The notes: generated from the letters alone by a model not told the origin. 64,000 nucleotides of DNA from Pseudomonadota bacterium (GCA_023388255.1 JAEWGO010000010.1:55423-119422); one strand, 5' to 3'. Positions 1-9,623 are shown, numbered from the stretch's first letter. Translations and numbers: made by a program.

Positions 1-977
1 GCGAACTGTTCGTCCTGGAACGGCTTGGACAGGAACGGCGCGGCCTCGTCGATGGTGTGGAACGCAAGATAGTCGCGCCACCCGGCAACCGGCACGTCGG
101 CGAGCATCGCATCGAACTCGGCGAAGAACTTCGGCTGCGACAGCGAGAAGCCATTGCCGGGAGCGGTATCGATGGCCTTGAAGAACGCGGCCCAGTCGAA
201 ATGCGGCGTGACCTTGTTCGCGTCGGCGACGTCGACGAAGTGGTAGCGGTTCTTCGGGTCGCGCAGTTCCACACGCGACAGCGACGCCTTGGCCAGGCGT
301 GTTTCGAAAGCGAGGATGCCGTCGGCCTTCTTCTTCGCTTCGGCGGGCTGGGTGCCGACGAGTTCGAACAGCTTCGCGATGTGCGCGACATAGGCATCGC
401 GGATCGCCTTGTGCTCGTCCTTCGTGTAGTAGTCCGGCGTGGGCAAGCCGAGGCCGCCCTGGTTGGCGAACGCGATCTGGCGGCTGGCGTCCTTGAAGTC
501 GGGGCCGGCGCCGAAACGGAATGCGAAATCATTGCCGGACGCGAACGACTTGCGGAGCCACGCGGCAATGTCGGCGCTGTTCTTCAGCTTCGCGATCGCG
601 GCGAGATCGCCCTTGATTGGCGCATACCCAGCCTTCTGGATGGCCGCTTCGTTCATGCCGGAGCGATACAGCCAACCGATCTTCTGCTCGATCGAACCGC
701 TGGCGGCCTTGTCGGCATCCTTGTCGGCCCGCTCGACGATGGTGTGCTGCGCGGCGAGGCTCTTTTCGCGCAATTCATCAAATGCGCCCCAGCGCGTCTT
801 GTCGGCCGGGATCGGATTCGCGGCGATCCATTTGCCGTTCGCGTAGGCGTTGAAATCGGTGCAGGCCGAGACGTTCTTGTCGAGTTCGGTGACGTCGAAC
901 ACCGATGCCGCGCGGGCTTGTGCGGCGAGGGCGAACGGAATCAGGATGGCGAGCAGACGGGTGGGGTGGTGCGGCAT
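1..977 (-). CDS. M13 family metallopeptidase, N-terminal part (runs off window)
   Basis: This is the third of three tandem M13 (neprilysin/PepO-like) zinc endopeptidases. Only the N-terminal part lies in the window, because the reading frame leaves at base 1. The ATG at 977 follows a GGAG ribosome site and opens a hydrophobic signal peptide (LLAILIPFALAAQARA). The M13 N-terminal hallmarks follow: a CTDFNAYANGKW segment, then NPIPADKTRWGAFDELREK and LGLPTPDYY. The zinc-binding HExxH and the GENIADLGG motif should lie beyond the window and cannot be checked. It closely resembles the next gene upstream in transcription, from which 108 bp separate it. It probably hydrolyses oligopeptides in the periplasm. 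Confidence 0.9.
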   Translation of the reverse strand, partial: MPHHPTRLLAILIPFALAAQARAASVFDVTELDKNVSACTDFNAYANGKWIAANPIPADKTRWGAFDELREKSLAAQHTIVERADKDADKAASGSIEQKIGWLYRSGMNEAAIQKAGYAPIKGDLAAIAKLKNSADIAAWLRKSFASGNDFAFRFGAGPDFKDASRQIAFANQGGLGLPTPDYYTKDEHKAIRDAYVAHIAKLFELVGTQPAEAKKKADGILAFETRLAKASLSRVELRDPKNRYHFVDVADANKVTPHFDWAAFFKAIDTAPGNGFSLSQPKFFAEFDAMLADVPVAGWRDYLAFHTIDEAAPFLSKPFQDEQF

Positions 978-1085
978 CGAAAGTCTCCGGCAGCGGGAAA
1001 AGAGAGCGCCGCTACCGGTGGTGCGACGCCAGGTCCGCGCGCCGAAGCGCGCGGACCATGGTCGGAAGGAACCGGTGGGGTCAGA

Positions 1086-3116
1086 TCACCAGATCTTCAC
1101 CTGGCGCGCGTCGTCGCGAACCATTGCATCACCGGCCTTGCACTCGAACGACTGCGCGAACGCCGGCATGTTCGACGGCGCGCCGATCGCGCGGTACTGC
1201 GCCGGCGAGTGCGGATCGGTGTTCAGCAGCACTTCCTGGCGCTTGGCCAGGGTGCTGCCGCGCCAGATGCGCGCGAAGTTCAGGAAGAAGCGCTGGTCCG
1301 GCGTGTAGCCGTCGATCTTCACGTTCTCGGCAGGGTTCTTCTTCAGCGCCATCTGCAGCGCATCGAACGCGACGTTGATGCCGCCGAGGTCGGCGATGTT
1401 CTCGCCTAGTGTCAGCTGGCCGTTGACATGCTTGCCCGGCAGCGGCTCGTACTCGTTGAACTGCGCGACCAGCTTGGCGGTACGCGCGTCGAACTTCTCG
1501 CGATCCTCCTTCGTCCACCAGTTGGCGTTGTTGCCCTGCGCGTCGAACTGGCTGCCCTCGTCGTCGAAGCCGTGCGTCGCTTCGTGGCCGATGACGGCGC
1601 CGATGCCGCCGTAGTTGATCGCGTCGTCGGCCTTGGCATCGAAGAACGGCGGCTGCAGGATCGCGGCCGGGAAGTTGATCGTGTTGTCGGTGGGGTTGTA
1701 ATACGCGTTCACGGTCTGCGGCGTCATGCCCCATTCGAGACGGTCGCTCGGCTTGCCGACCTTGGCGATCTCGTAGTCGTAGTTGAACTGCGTTGCAGCG
1801 ACGACGTTGCCGTAGTAGTTGTCCGGCGACACGGTCACGCCGCTCCAGTCGCGCCATTTGTCCGGGTAGCCGATCTTCGGCAGGAAGGTCGACCACTTCT
1901 CCAGCGCCTTCTGCTTGGTCGCATCGCTCATCCAGTCGAGATGTTCGATGCGCGCCTTCAGCGCGGCGTTGACGTTGTTGACCAGTTCCAGCGCACGTGC
2001 CTTGGACTCCGGCGGGAATGCCTTGGCGACATACAGCTCGCCAAGTGCCATGCCCATCGATTCGTTGACCGCGCCGAGCACGCGCTTCCAGCGCGGTTCC
2101 TGCTGCTTCTGGCCGTTCAGCGTCTTGCCATGGAACGCGAAACTTTCCTCGGCAAACGGCTTGGACAGATAGGGCGCGGCGGCATCGATTGCATGGAAGC
2201 GGAGGTAGGAACGCCATTCGGCCGCCGGGACGCCGGCGATCATCTTGTCGACTTCGGCGAAGAAGGCCGGCTGCGACAGCGAGAAACCACCTTGGATGTC
2301 GGCTTTCTGCGCGGCGAAGAACTTGGTCCACGAGAAATTCGGAGTCAGCTTGTCGGCCTCGGCCAGCGTGACGAAGTGGTACTGGTTTTCCGGCTTGCGC
2401 AGTTCGACCGGCGCCAGCGAAGCCTTCGCCAGACGTGTCTCGAACGCGAGCACCTGCGCTGCATCCTTCTTCGCGTCGGCGGACTTGCTGCCGGTCATTT
2501 CGAGCATCTTCGCGATGTGCGCGAGATAGGCGTTGCGCAGGTCGGCGTGCTCCGCCTTGTCGTAGTAGTCCGGCGTCGGCAGGCCGAGGCCGCCCTGGAA
2601 CGCGTAGGCGATCTGCACCTTCGAATTCTTGAAGTCGGCGCTGGGGCCGACCGCGAACAGGCCACCTTGGCCCTGCGCGAAGCTTTCGTTGAGGTAGGCG
2701 ACGATGTCGGCCGAGGTCTTCAACGCATCGATCTTCGCCAGTTCCGGCTTCAGCGGCGCGTAGCCGGCCTTCTCGATCACGCCCTCGGCCATGCCGGAAC
2801 GGTAAAACCAGCCGATCTTCTGCTCGATCGAACCGGCCTTCGCCTTGTTCGCGTCGCGCGCGGCGCCTTCGGCGATCTCGCGCTGGGTCTGCAGGCTTTT
2901 CTCGCGCAACTGGTCGAATGCGCCCCAGCGCGTGCGGTCGGCCGGGATCGGATTCGCCGCGACCCACTTCGCGTTTACGAAGCCGTTGAAGTCGGCGCAA
3001 GGGCTGATCTTGGCGTCGAGGTCCTTGATGTCGAACGATGGCGTCGCCGCGATCGCACTGGTCGACAGCGCGGCCCAGATCGCAAACGCGAGGGACCGGT
3101 TCATGACGTTCCGCAT
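1086..3116 (-). CDS. M13 family metallopeptidase
   Basis: This is a complete 676-residue M13 zinc endopeptidase, the normal length for the family. It starts with a signal peptide (AFAIWAALSTSAIAA). The N-terminal M13 domain contains SPCADFNGFVNAKWVAANP. The C-terminal catalytic domain has the zinc-binding HEATH, the third zinc ligand in GENIADLGG, the NAYYNP substrate-binding segment and a C-terminal CKAGDAMVR. I chose the ATG at 3116 because GGAGAAGG lies just upstream; an in-frame ATG at 3104 and upstream frames without ribosome sites are less likely. It lies 44 bp after the neighbouring M13 gene, suggesting one transcript for the three paralogs. Likely secreted or periplasmic peptide degradation. 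Confidence 0.95.
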   Translation of the reverse strand: MRNVMNRSLAFAIWAALSTSAIAATPSFDIKDLDAKISPCADFNGFVNAKWVAANPIPADRTRWGAFDQLREKSLQTQREIAEGAARDANKAKAGSIEQKIGWFYRSGMAEGVIEKAGYAPLKPELAKIDALKTSADIVAYLNESFAQGQGGLFAVGPSADFKNSKVQIAYAFQGGLGLPTPDYYDKAEHADLRNAYLAHIAKMLEMTGSKSADAKKDAAQVLAFETRLAKASLAPVELRKPENQYHFVTLAEADKLTPNFSWTKFFAAQKADIQGGFSLSQPAFFAEVDKMIAGVPAAEWRSYLRFHAIDAAAPYLSKPFAEESFAFHGKTLNGQKQQEPRWKRVLGAVNESMGMALGELYVAKAFPPESKARALELVNNVNAALKARIEHLDWMSDATKQKALEKWSTFLPKIGYPDKWRDWSGVTVSPDNYYGNVVAATQFNYDYEIAKVGKPSDRLEWGMTPQTVNAYYNPTDNTINFPAAILQPPFFDAKADDAINYGGIGAVIGHEATHGFDDEGSQFDAQGNNANWWTKEDREKFDARTAKLVAQFNEYEPLPGKHVNGQLTLGENIADLGGINVAFDALQMALKKNPAENVKIDGYTPDQRFFLNFARIWRGSTLAKRQEVLLNTDPHSPAQYRAIGAPSNMPAFAQSFECKAGDAMVRDDARQVKIW

Positions 3117-3160
3117 TTTTTCCTTCTCCATTCCAGATGACGTGTTGTGTGGATTCGATT

Positions 3161-5185
3161 TCACCAGATGTCGACGCGATCGGCGGCAGCGCGCGCCATC
3201 GGTGCACCAACCTTGCACGAGAACGCTTCGGCGAACGCGGGTAGATTGCTGACCGGGCCATCGACGCGGAACTTCGCCGGTGCGTGTTCGTTCGATTGCA
3301 CCTGCAGACGCAGCGCCTCCGGGCGCTGCTGCGTGCGCCAGCTCTGCGCGAACGCCAAGAAGAAGCGCTGATCGGCGGTGAGGCCGTCACGCGCCTCGCC
3401 GGACTTGCCCTGAGGGGTCAGCTTGAACGCATCAAGGGCCACCTGCAAGCCGCCCAGATCGGCGATGTTCTCGCCGAGCGTCAGCTTGCCGTTGATGTGC
3501 AACGCGTCGATCGGCACGTAGGCGTCGAACTGTCGCGCGAGTTTCGCGGTGCGCGCGTTGAAGCGTGTGCGGTCCTGCTTCGTCCACCAGTCGCGCAGGT
3601 TGCCTTGCGCGTCGAACTGGCTGCCTTCGTCGTCGAAGCCATGCAACATCTCGTGACCGATCACCGCGCCGATGCCGCCGTAGTTCACCGCGTCGTCGGC
3701 GCTCGCGTCGAAGTAGGGCGGCTGCAGTTGCGCGGCCGGGAACACGATCTCGTTCTGCAGCGGGTTGTAGTACGCGTTGACCGTCTGCGGCAGCATGTCC
3801 CATTCGCTGCGGTCGACCGGCTTGCCGATCTTCGCGTAGCGGCGCTTCGCCTCGAACGCGGTGGCGGCGCGCACGTTGTCGAAATACGCGCCGCGCTTGA
3901 TCGTCAGCGCGGAATAGTCGCGCCAGGTGTCCGGATAACCGATTTTCGGCACCAGCGTTTCGAGCTTGGCGTAGGCGGCCTTCTTCGTTTCTTCGCCCAT
4001 CCAGTCGAGCTTGGCCAGGCGCGTGCGCAGTGCGACTTCGAGATTCTTCACCAGCGCCAACGCGCGCTGTTTCGCTTCCGGCGGAAACGTGCGCTCGACG
4101 TAGGCCTCGCCGACGGCGAAGCCGAGCGCTGCGTTGGTGGCGTCGATCGCTCGCTTCCAGCGGGGCTTCAATTCCTGCGTACCGCGCAGGGTACGGCCGT
4201 GGAAGTCGAAATCGGCGTCGACGAAATCCTTCGACAGCGACGACGCGGCGAAATCGACGAGGTGCCAGCGCAGGTAGGCCTGCCAGTGCGCGACGGGAAC
4301 CGTCGCCAGTGCCTTGTCGGCGGCGGCGAAGAACGTCGGCTGTGCCAGCGAGAAGCGGGTCACGTCGCCCCGGCCGAGTTCCTGGTGGAACGCGCTCCAT
4401 GCGAAGTGCGGCGTCTGCGCGTCGGCTTCCTTGATCGACACTATATGGTACGAGTTGAGCGGTTCGCGCAGGGCCACGCGATCGAGCGAGGCTTTCGCCA
4501 GCGTGGTTTCGAGATCGACGATCCAGCCGGCTTCCGCGTCGGCGTTGCCGTCACCGACCAGCGCGAGCATGCGTGCGACGTGCTTGCGGTAGGTGTCGAG
4601 CAGCGCTTTCGACTTCGCGTCGCTGCGTGTGTAGTAGTCGCGGTCGGGCAGGCCGAGGCCGCCCTGCGTCGCGTAGCCGATCACGACAGTCGCATTCTTC
4701 ATGTCCGATTCGGCGCTGAAATCGAACAGCACCGGCAGGCCCTGCGCATGCCATGCACGCACCAGCGCGGCGACGTCGGCCGAGGTCTTCAGTGCGGCGA
4801 TGCGCGCGAGATCCGCCTGGATCGGCGTGAAGCCGGCCGCGTTAACCGTGGCCTCATCGAGCGCGGAAGCGTAGAAGTCGCCGATCTTCTGCGTGATGCT
4901 GCCGACCGAGCCGGGATTCTTCGCGGCGGCATCGAGGATTTCGCGCTGCAGCGCCAGATTGCGCTCGCGCAGCTCGTCGTCGAGGCTCCACTGGCTGTAT
5001 TCGGCCGGAATCGGGTTGGCCTTGAGCCAGCCGCCGTTGGCGTGCTGGAAGAAGTCGCTGCAGGGCGCTGTTGCCGTATCGAAGTTGCGCGGGTCGATGC
5101 CGTGCTCATTTCCCTGTGCGCCGGCGCCGCCGGTGATGGCGAACAGCAGCGCAGCGGTCAGCGTGCGAGTTCTGCATGCGGCCAT
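3161..5185 (-). CDS. M13 family metallopeptidase
   Basis: This is a 674-residue paralog and the first of the three M13 genes in transcription order. A signal peptide (LTAALLFAITGGAGAQ) precedes the mature region, which contains APCSDFFQHANGGWLKANP. The catalytic domain shows HEMLH as the HExxH zinc site, GENIADLGG with the third ligand and NAYYNP. It is more diverged from the other two paralogs than they are from each other, for example in its N-terminal third. The family cleaves peptides of limited size. The 264-bp region upstream (5186-5449) has no gene and should hold the promoters of this cluster and of the divergent SRPBCC gene. Confidence 0.95.
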   Translation of the reverse strand: MAACRTRTLTAALLFAITGGAGAQGNEHGIDPRNFDTATAPCSDFFQHANGGWLKANPIPAEYSQWSLDDELRERNLALQREILDAAAKNPGSVGSITQKIGDFYASALDEATVNAAGFTPIQADLARIAALKTSADVAALVRAWHAQGLPVLFDFSAESDMKNATVVIGYATQGGLGLPDRDYYTRSDAKSKALLDTYRKHVARMLALVGDGNADAEAGWIVDLETTLAKASLDRVALREPLNSYHIVSIKEADAQTPHFAWSAFHQELGRGDVTRFSLAQPTFFAAADKALATVPVAHWQAYLRWHLVDFAASSLSKDFVDADFDFHGRTLRGTQELKPRWKRAIDATNAALGFAVGEAYVERTFPPEAKQRALALVKNLEVALRTRLAKLDWMGEETKKAAYAKLETLVPKIGYPDTWRDYSALTIKRGAYFDNVRAATAFEAKRRYAKIGKPVDRSEWDMLPQTVNAYYNPLQNEIVFPAAQLQPPYFDASADDAVNYGGIGAVIGHEMLHGFDDEGSQFDAQGNLRDWWTKQDRTRFNARTAKLARQFDAYVPIDALHINGKLTLGENIADLGGLQVALDAFKLTPQGKSGEARDGLTADQRFFLAFAQSWRTQQRPEALRLQVQSNEHAPAKFRVDGPVSNLPAFAEAFSCKVGAPMARAAADRVDIW

Positions 5186-5449
5186 GCGTCGCTCCGGTCG
5201 GAAAAAGGGGGCATCAGCCTAGGTGGGGCGGCGCTTCCGGCGCAGTGCCGAAGGTCATTGCCTGTCCCGTGGGCATTGGGGCGTGGCATCTGCCGACGAT
5301 GGGCTGTGGCGATTTCCGGCGCGGCGCCGGCGCTGTGCACTGCGGCATGCAGCGATGCGGGGGTTGTGTCAGATTCCGGACGGCATGCGCCTTCGCCGCG
5401 CTTGGCGACGGCTCGTTCCATCCTCGTCCCGCTACCGGAGATCGCCACC

Positions 5450-5977
5450 GTGAAGATCCTTCGCAGCCTTGTCCTCGCCGCACTCGTCGCCCTGCCAGGT
5501 CTGGCTTTCGCCGCGGCGCCGGTGCTCAGGGTCAGCAAGAGCGTCATCGTGCACGCGGCGCCGGATGTGGTATGGGACAAGATCAAGAACTTCGACGGTC
5601 TCAACACCTGGCATCCGGCGGTGGCCAAGGACGAGCTCGTCTCCGGGACGAACAATGAACGCGGTGCGGTGCGCCTGCTCACGCTCGGCGACGGCGGCAC
5701 GATCAAGGAAAAGCTGCTCGGTTTCGACGCCAAGCACCATCGCTTCCGCTACGAAATCCTCGAGGGCGTGTTGCCGGTCAGCAGCTACACCTCCATCGTC
5801 AGCATCAAGGCGGCCGGCAAGGGGCGCTCCAAGGTGACCTGGTCGGGCGCGTTCAAGCGCAAGGACACCGGACCGCACCCGGCCGCCGATGCCGATGACG
5901 CCACCGCGACCAAGACCATGGGCGGCGTCTATCAGGCCGGGCTGGACAACCTGAAGAAGATCGTCGAAACAAAGTGA
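5450..5977 (+). CDS. secreted SRPBCC (polyketide cyclase/START-like) protein
   Basis: This 175-residue protein has a clear signal peptide (LRSLVLAALVALPGLAFAA). One SRPBCC helix-grip fold follows, with SKSVIVHAAPDVVWDKIKNF at its start, a WHPAV segment and a C-terminal long helix ending in LDNLKKIVETK. Members of this superfamily bind hydrophobic ligands; no specific substrate can be read from the sequence. The start is GTG at 5450, preceded by CCGGAG and immediately followed by the signal peptide; the frame is open far upstream, but only as the antisense of the M13 gene. It is transcribed divergently from the M13 cluster. Confidence 0.8.
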   Translation: MKILRSLVLAALVALPGLAFAAAPVLRVSKSVIVHAAPDVVWDKIKNFDGLNTWHPAVAKDELVSGTNNERGAVRLLTLGDGGTIKEKLLGFDAKHHRFRYEILEGVLPVSSYTSIVSIKAAGKGRSKVTWSGAFKRKDTGPHPAADADDATATKTMGGVYQAGLDNLKKIVETK

Positions 5978-6016
5978 GCGGATCGCCTCGCGACGAATCG
6001 CGTCGCCGGCAGCGGA

Positions 6017-6682
6017 CTAACCGTCTGCCGGCGGCGTACTGCGCCCGATCGCGAACGACACCGTATCCGGTGCCGCGGCGCCGGCGGAAAGGATGAACGC
6101 CATCGCCTGGTCGACGCTCCAGTCGGTCGCGACGAGACGCCCGACCGGCACGATCTCCAGATAGCCGCCGGTCGGGTTCGGCGTGGTCGGCACGTAGACC
6201 GCGGCGAGTTCGACTCCGTCGGCATCGCGGAACACGCGCGTGACGAAGCCGATCGACTTCAGCTCGGGAGAAGGGAACTCGATCAGTACCACGCGCTGCG
6301 TGCCGCTCGGCTTGCTCTGCAGCATGCCCATCAGCTTCTTGGCGCCGCCATAGATGCTGTGCGCGATCGGGATGCGATCGATCACGCGTTCGAACGCGCC
6401 GAGCAGGCGCCGGCCGAACACGCGGTTAGCGGCGAATCCCATCGCGTACAGCGCGACGATCGTGACGATGAAGGCGAGCAGCGAAATCAGCCAGCCCTGG
6501 TTGATGCGGCCGAGCGTGTCGGGAAACGCGTCCGCCAGCGCATCGAACAGCGCCGACACCCACGGCAGATTGACCGACGACAGCATCGAGAAGATCGACT
6601 TGAACACAATCCAGGTCAACCAGATCGGGATGAATGTAAGCAGGCCGGTGATCAGGTAACGCTGGACATAGAGCGGACGCAT
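6017..6682 (-). CDS. DUF502 family membrane protein
   Basis: This 221-residue protein matches the DUF502 family in length and layout. A first transmembrane helix lies at about residues 9-29 (LITGLLTFIPIWLTWIVF) and a second at about 64-86 (LISLLAFIVTIVALYAMG). A soluble region follows with the conserved IYGGAKKLMGML and PTTPNPTGGYLEIVP segments. The function of the family is unknown; in other bacteria it often sits near translation or nucleotide genes. It lies about 100 bp downstream of the kinase gene on the same strand and may be the last gene of that operon. Confidence 0.88.
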   Translation of the reverse strand: MRPLYVQRYLITGLLTFIPIWLTWIVFKSIFSMLSSVNLPWVSALFDALADAFPDTLGRINQGWLISLLAFIVTIVALYAMGFAANRVFGRRLLGAFERVIDRIPIAHSIYGGAKKLMGMLQSKPSGTQRVVLIEFPSPELKSIGFVTRVFRDADGVELAAVYVPTTPNPTGGYLEIVPVGRLVATDWSVDQAMAFILSAGAAAPDTVSFAIGRSTPPADG

Positions 6683-6788
6683 GCGGACTCGCCAATCGAT
6701 ACGGGATCGCGCCTGCGCCGATCGCGGCGCCGCGTTCGCGCGACGCCGCGTATCCTGCCCGACTGCGTCGCCGCGTGCGAGCGGAGGT

Positions 6789-9056
6789 TCAGCGCGACGC
6801 GTCGCCGACCGGCAGCTCGCGCACGAGGCGGAAGCCGACCGTCGCGTAGCCGATGTCGCTGGCGCTGGTGGCGACTTTCAGCAGGTTCGATTCGCCGTCG
6901 TCGTCGCGCCACGACAGGCCGCGATAACTGCGCTCGCGGCAATTGGCGGTCGCGCCGGCCGGTTTCACGCAGCCTGCGACCCATTCGCCGACATTGCCGG
7001 CAATGTCGTGCACGCCATCGCGGGTTGCCGCGAAATGCCCGACCGGCGAGGTGTTGGCGAAGCTGTCGTCGCAGTTCGCCGAGCTGTGCGCGTGCTTGCC
7101 GATATTGGATGCCCTGCAGCCGGTGCCGGCCCCGGCGGCCTGCGCCGCGAGCAGCCATTCCTGCGCGGTCGGCAGACGATAGCGCGCGCCCGTGCGCGTG
7201 CTCAGCCATTGCGCATACGCACTGGCGTCGTCCCAGCTGACGCACACGACCGGATGGTCCTTGCCTTGCATGAAGCCCGGGCTGCCCCACGCGAGTCCGT
7301 CGCTACGTGCGAACAGGCGCTGCGATTCGCGGCAGCGCGCAGCGACGCGGCCGGTCGCCGCGGCAAAGCGCGCGTAGTCGGCGCGCGTGGTTTCGTCCGC
7401 GCCGATCGCGAGCGCATGCGCCGTCGAGGTGGCCCCACTGCGCCGCGCCGGCAGCACGACCATTGACGGCCCGTTCGCGTCGCGGAAGCGCCCGCCGGTG
7501 CGCAACAACTGCGCCGGGCGATCGAGATCGGCTTGCACCGCGCGGGCCTGTTCCGCGTCGAGCTTCGCCAGCGCCGGCAGCAGGGGTGCCAGGCCCGCGA
7601 TCGCCTGCGTGTCGAACGGATCGCGCACGCGCTTGCGGCGTGTTTCGATCGCGTTGTGGATCGGCGCGACGAACGCGGACATGCCCGCTGAACCGGCCAG
7701 ATGCGCGCGCTCGGCAAGGGTCTGGCCCTGTGCGATCGAATCGAGCGCCGCACTGCTGTCGCCGTCGTCGATCGCCTTTGCGGCGCGCGTGGCGAGCAGA
7801 TCGAGCAGGCGGCGAATGCCCTTGAGCGCGTCGCGTTGCTGCGGCTCCCCGGCCAGGATTGCAAGGTATTCCCGTGCGGCGTTGTCCGATTCCGGGCGGG
7901 TCAAGCGGCCGCGCTCGATCAGGTTCGCGGCTTGGCGCAGATGCTCTTCCAGCGGCGTTTGCGCGGCAGCCGGAGCGGTTGCGGGCAGGGATTCGTCAGT
8001 GGCCAGCAGTGGCGGCAGCGCAGCAGTGACGGTTGTCGCCAGAGTGTGCTCCGGCGCCACCATCGCCGCATCGGCCGGCATCGCCGCAGGCTCCGGCACG
8101 CGTGGCATCAGCGCGACCAGGCCTGCCAGCACGGCCGCGATGATCAAGCCGAACGACAGCGCGCGTTGGCGGCGCGGCACCGCGGCGATGCGGTCGGCCA
8201 ATGGCAGCCACCAGCGGCGCAGGCCGAGCCGCTGCGGCGCGCGCATGCGCCGTTCGATCACGTCGAGCGCGGCGATGAATTCCTCCGCGCCCTGGAAGCG
8301 GGCTTCGGGATGCTTCGCCAGCGCCTTGTCAATCAACGGTTGCCACAGGCGCCGCGTGACCGGCAGCCGCGGCACCGGCTTTTCGATGTGCGCGAGCGCG
8401 ACGGCGAGCGCGTCCGCGCCGTGGAACGGCATCTCGCCGGCCAGCAGTTCATAGCAGAGCACGCCGAGGCTGTAGAGGTCGGAGCGGCCGTCGATCGGTC
8501 CGCCGCGCGCCTGTTCCGGGCTCATGTAGCCGGACGAGCCAATCGTCGCGCCTTCGCGCGTCACGCGCGTCGGCTGCGTGCCGCTGAGCGCAATTCCGAA
8601 GTCGGCCAGCAGCGGGCGGTCGAGATTGTCGAACAGCACGTTCTCGGGTTTCACGTCGCGGTGCACGATGCCGTGTTCGTGCGCGAATCCGAGCGCCTCG
8701 GCCAGCGCGCGCACGATCCCGAGCACACGTTCAGGGCTGTCGCGCAGGCTGCGTCCGGACAGGTCGCCGTTCGGCAGGTACGGCATCGTGTAGTAGATCT
8801 GGCCGCTGGAGGTGCGGCCGACGTCGTGGATGCTCACGATATGCGGATGATCGAGCCGCGCGATCATGCGCGCCTCGTTTTCGAAACGCCGTGCCAATTC
8901 GTCGTTCGGCGTGCGTTCGCCGGCGAGCACCTTGACCGCGACCGGCCGCGCCAGCGACTCCTGGATGGCCAGATAGACAGTCGCCATGCCGCCCAAGGCC
9001 AGCCGGCGCATGATCCGGTAACCGGGGATCTCGAAGGGCAGCGGAAGGCGGGGCAT
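6789..9056 (-). CDS. serine/threonine protein kinase with C-terminal SUMF1/FGE-like domain
   Basis: This is a 755-residue membrane protein with two recognisable modules. Residues 12-270 form a Hanks-type kinase with the glycine loop LALGGMATVYLA (19-30), catalytic lysine in VAVKV (42), HRDVKPEN (132-139), DFG (152-154) and the activation-loop SPEQARGG. A single transmembrane helix at about 301-317 follows. After an Ala/Leu-rich helical linker comes a formylglycine-generating-enzyme (SUMF1)-like domain at about 510-745, with HPVVCVSWDDASAYAQW, YRLPTAQEWLLAA, GNVGEWVAGC and GFRLVRE. The kinase should be cytoplasmic and the SUMF1-like domain periplasmic, where it probably serves as a sensor or ligand-binding fold rather than a sulfatase activator. 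It lies 54 bp after the GNAT gene. Confidence 0.92.
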   Translation of the reverse strand: MPRLPLPFEIPGYRIMRRLALGGMATVYLAIQESLARPVAVKVLAGERTPNDELARRFENEARMIARLDHPHIVSIHDVGRTSSGQIYYTMPYLPNGDLSGRSLRDSPERVLGIVRALAEALGFAHEHGIVHRDVKPENVLFDNLDRPLLADFGIALSGTQPTRVTREGATIGSSGYMSPEQARGGPIDGRSDLYSLGVLCYELLAGEMPFHGADALAVALAHIEKPVPRLPVTRRLWQPLIDKALAKHPEARFQGAEEFIAALDVIERRMRAPQRLGLRRWWLPLADRIAAVPRRQRALSFGLIIAAVLAGLVALMPRVPEPAAMPADAAMVAPEHTLATTVTAALPPLLATDESLPATAPAAAQTPLEEHLRQAANLIERGRLTRPESDNAAREYLAILAGEPQQRDALKGIRRLLDLLATRAAKAIDDGDSSAALDSIAQGQTLAERAHLAGSAGMSAFVAPIHNAIETRRKRVRDPFDTQAIAGLAPLLPALAKLDAEQARAVQADLDRPAQLLRTGGRFRDANGPSMVVLPARRSGATSTAHALAIGADETTRADYARFAAATGRVAARCRESQRLFARSDGLAWGSPGFMQGKDHPVVCVSWDDASAYAQWLSTRTGARYRLPTAQEWLLAAQAAGAGTGCRASNIGKHAHSSANCDDSFANTSPVGHFAATRDGVHDIAGNVGEWVAGCVKPAGATANCRERSYRGLSWRDDDGESNLLKVATSASDIGYATVGFRLVRELPVGDASR

Positions 9057-9110
9057 GGGACGTTCGATCAGGGGCGGGCGAGGATGCAGCGGAGCGAGGC
9101 GATGCGTGCG

Positions 9111-9623
9111 CTATCCGCTGTTGGCCTGCGGCTTCAGCTTCGCCCCCTTGAAATAGTGCACGCGCAAGTCGAGTCCGCGCGCGCTGCGACCGATGTAGGT
9201 GAAGCGCGGATTCCACCAGTTCGCCATGCGGCCCTTGTCGCGGAAGCGCGTGTTTTCCAGTTCGAGCAGCACGCCGATGCAAGGATAGCCGTGCGCGATC
9301 GCGTAGTCTTCCAGCCATGCGCAGGAGCGCTTGAGCAGCGACATCACCAGCGGCGTCGAACGCCACTGCGCGCCGACGAAGCAGCGCCAGAAATACATCG
9401 GCTGCCCGAGCGGTGCCGTCGTCGGCAGCGCGGTACAGACGCCGGCCACGCGCCCTTCGGCATCGAGCGCGTGCAGGACGACCTGTTTCACGCGCTCGGC
9501 CATCGCGGCCTCGTCGTTGAGCGCGCCTTCGCGCAACCAGAACGCGCGGATCGCATCCGCCTGCGCCGGTTCGATCGTCGGCCAGTCGGTGATGTAGCGG
9601 AAAGTGACCGCCGCGTCGTTCAT
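9111..9623 (-). CDS. GNAT-like acetyltransferase family protein
   Basis: This 170-residue protein has a GNAT-like layout: VVLHALDAEGRVAGVCTAL as the central strands, a Trp/Phe-rich middle (MYFWRCFVGAQWR) and a helix with a conserved-looking LLELENTRFRDKGR near the C-terminus. The classical acetyl-CoA-binding R/Q-x-x-G-x-G/A loop is not obvious, so catalytic activity is uncertain. Its ATG overlaps the stop of the TIGR03032 gene as ATGA, which implies translational coupling and a shared role. The substrate cannot be predicted. Confidence 0.65.
   Translation of the reverse strand: MNDAAVTFRYITDWPTIEPAQADAIRAFWLREGALNDEAAMAERVKQVVLHALDAEGRVAGVCTALPTTAPLGQPMYFWRCFVGAQWRSTPLVMSLLKRSCAWLEDYAIAHGYPCIGVLLELENTRFRDKGRMANWWNPRFTYIGRSARGLDLRVHYFKGAKLKPQANSG

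Noticed and set aside
3284..5449. Very long plus-strand open frame opposite the M13 genes
   Set aside because: It is the antisense of a clear M13 gene, is rich in Arg and has no family motif. Only its last 175 codons (the SRPBCC gene) are real.
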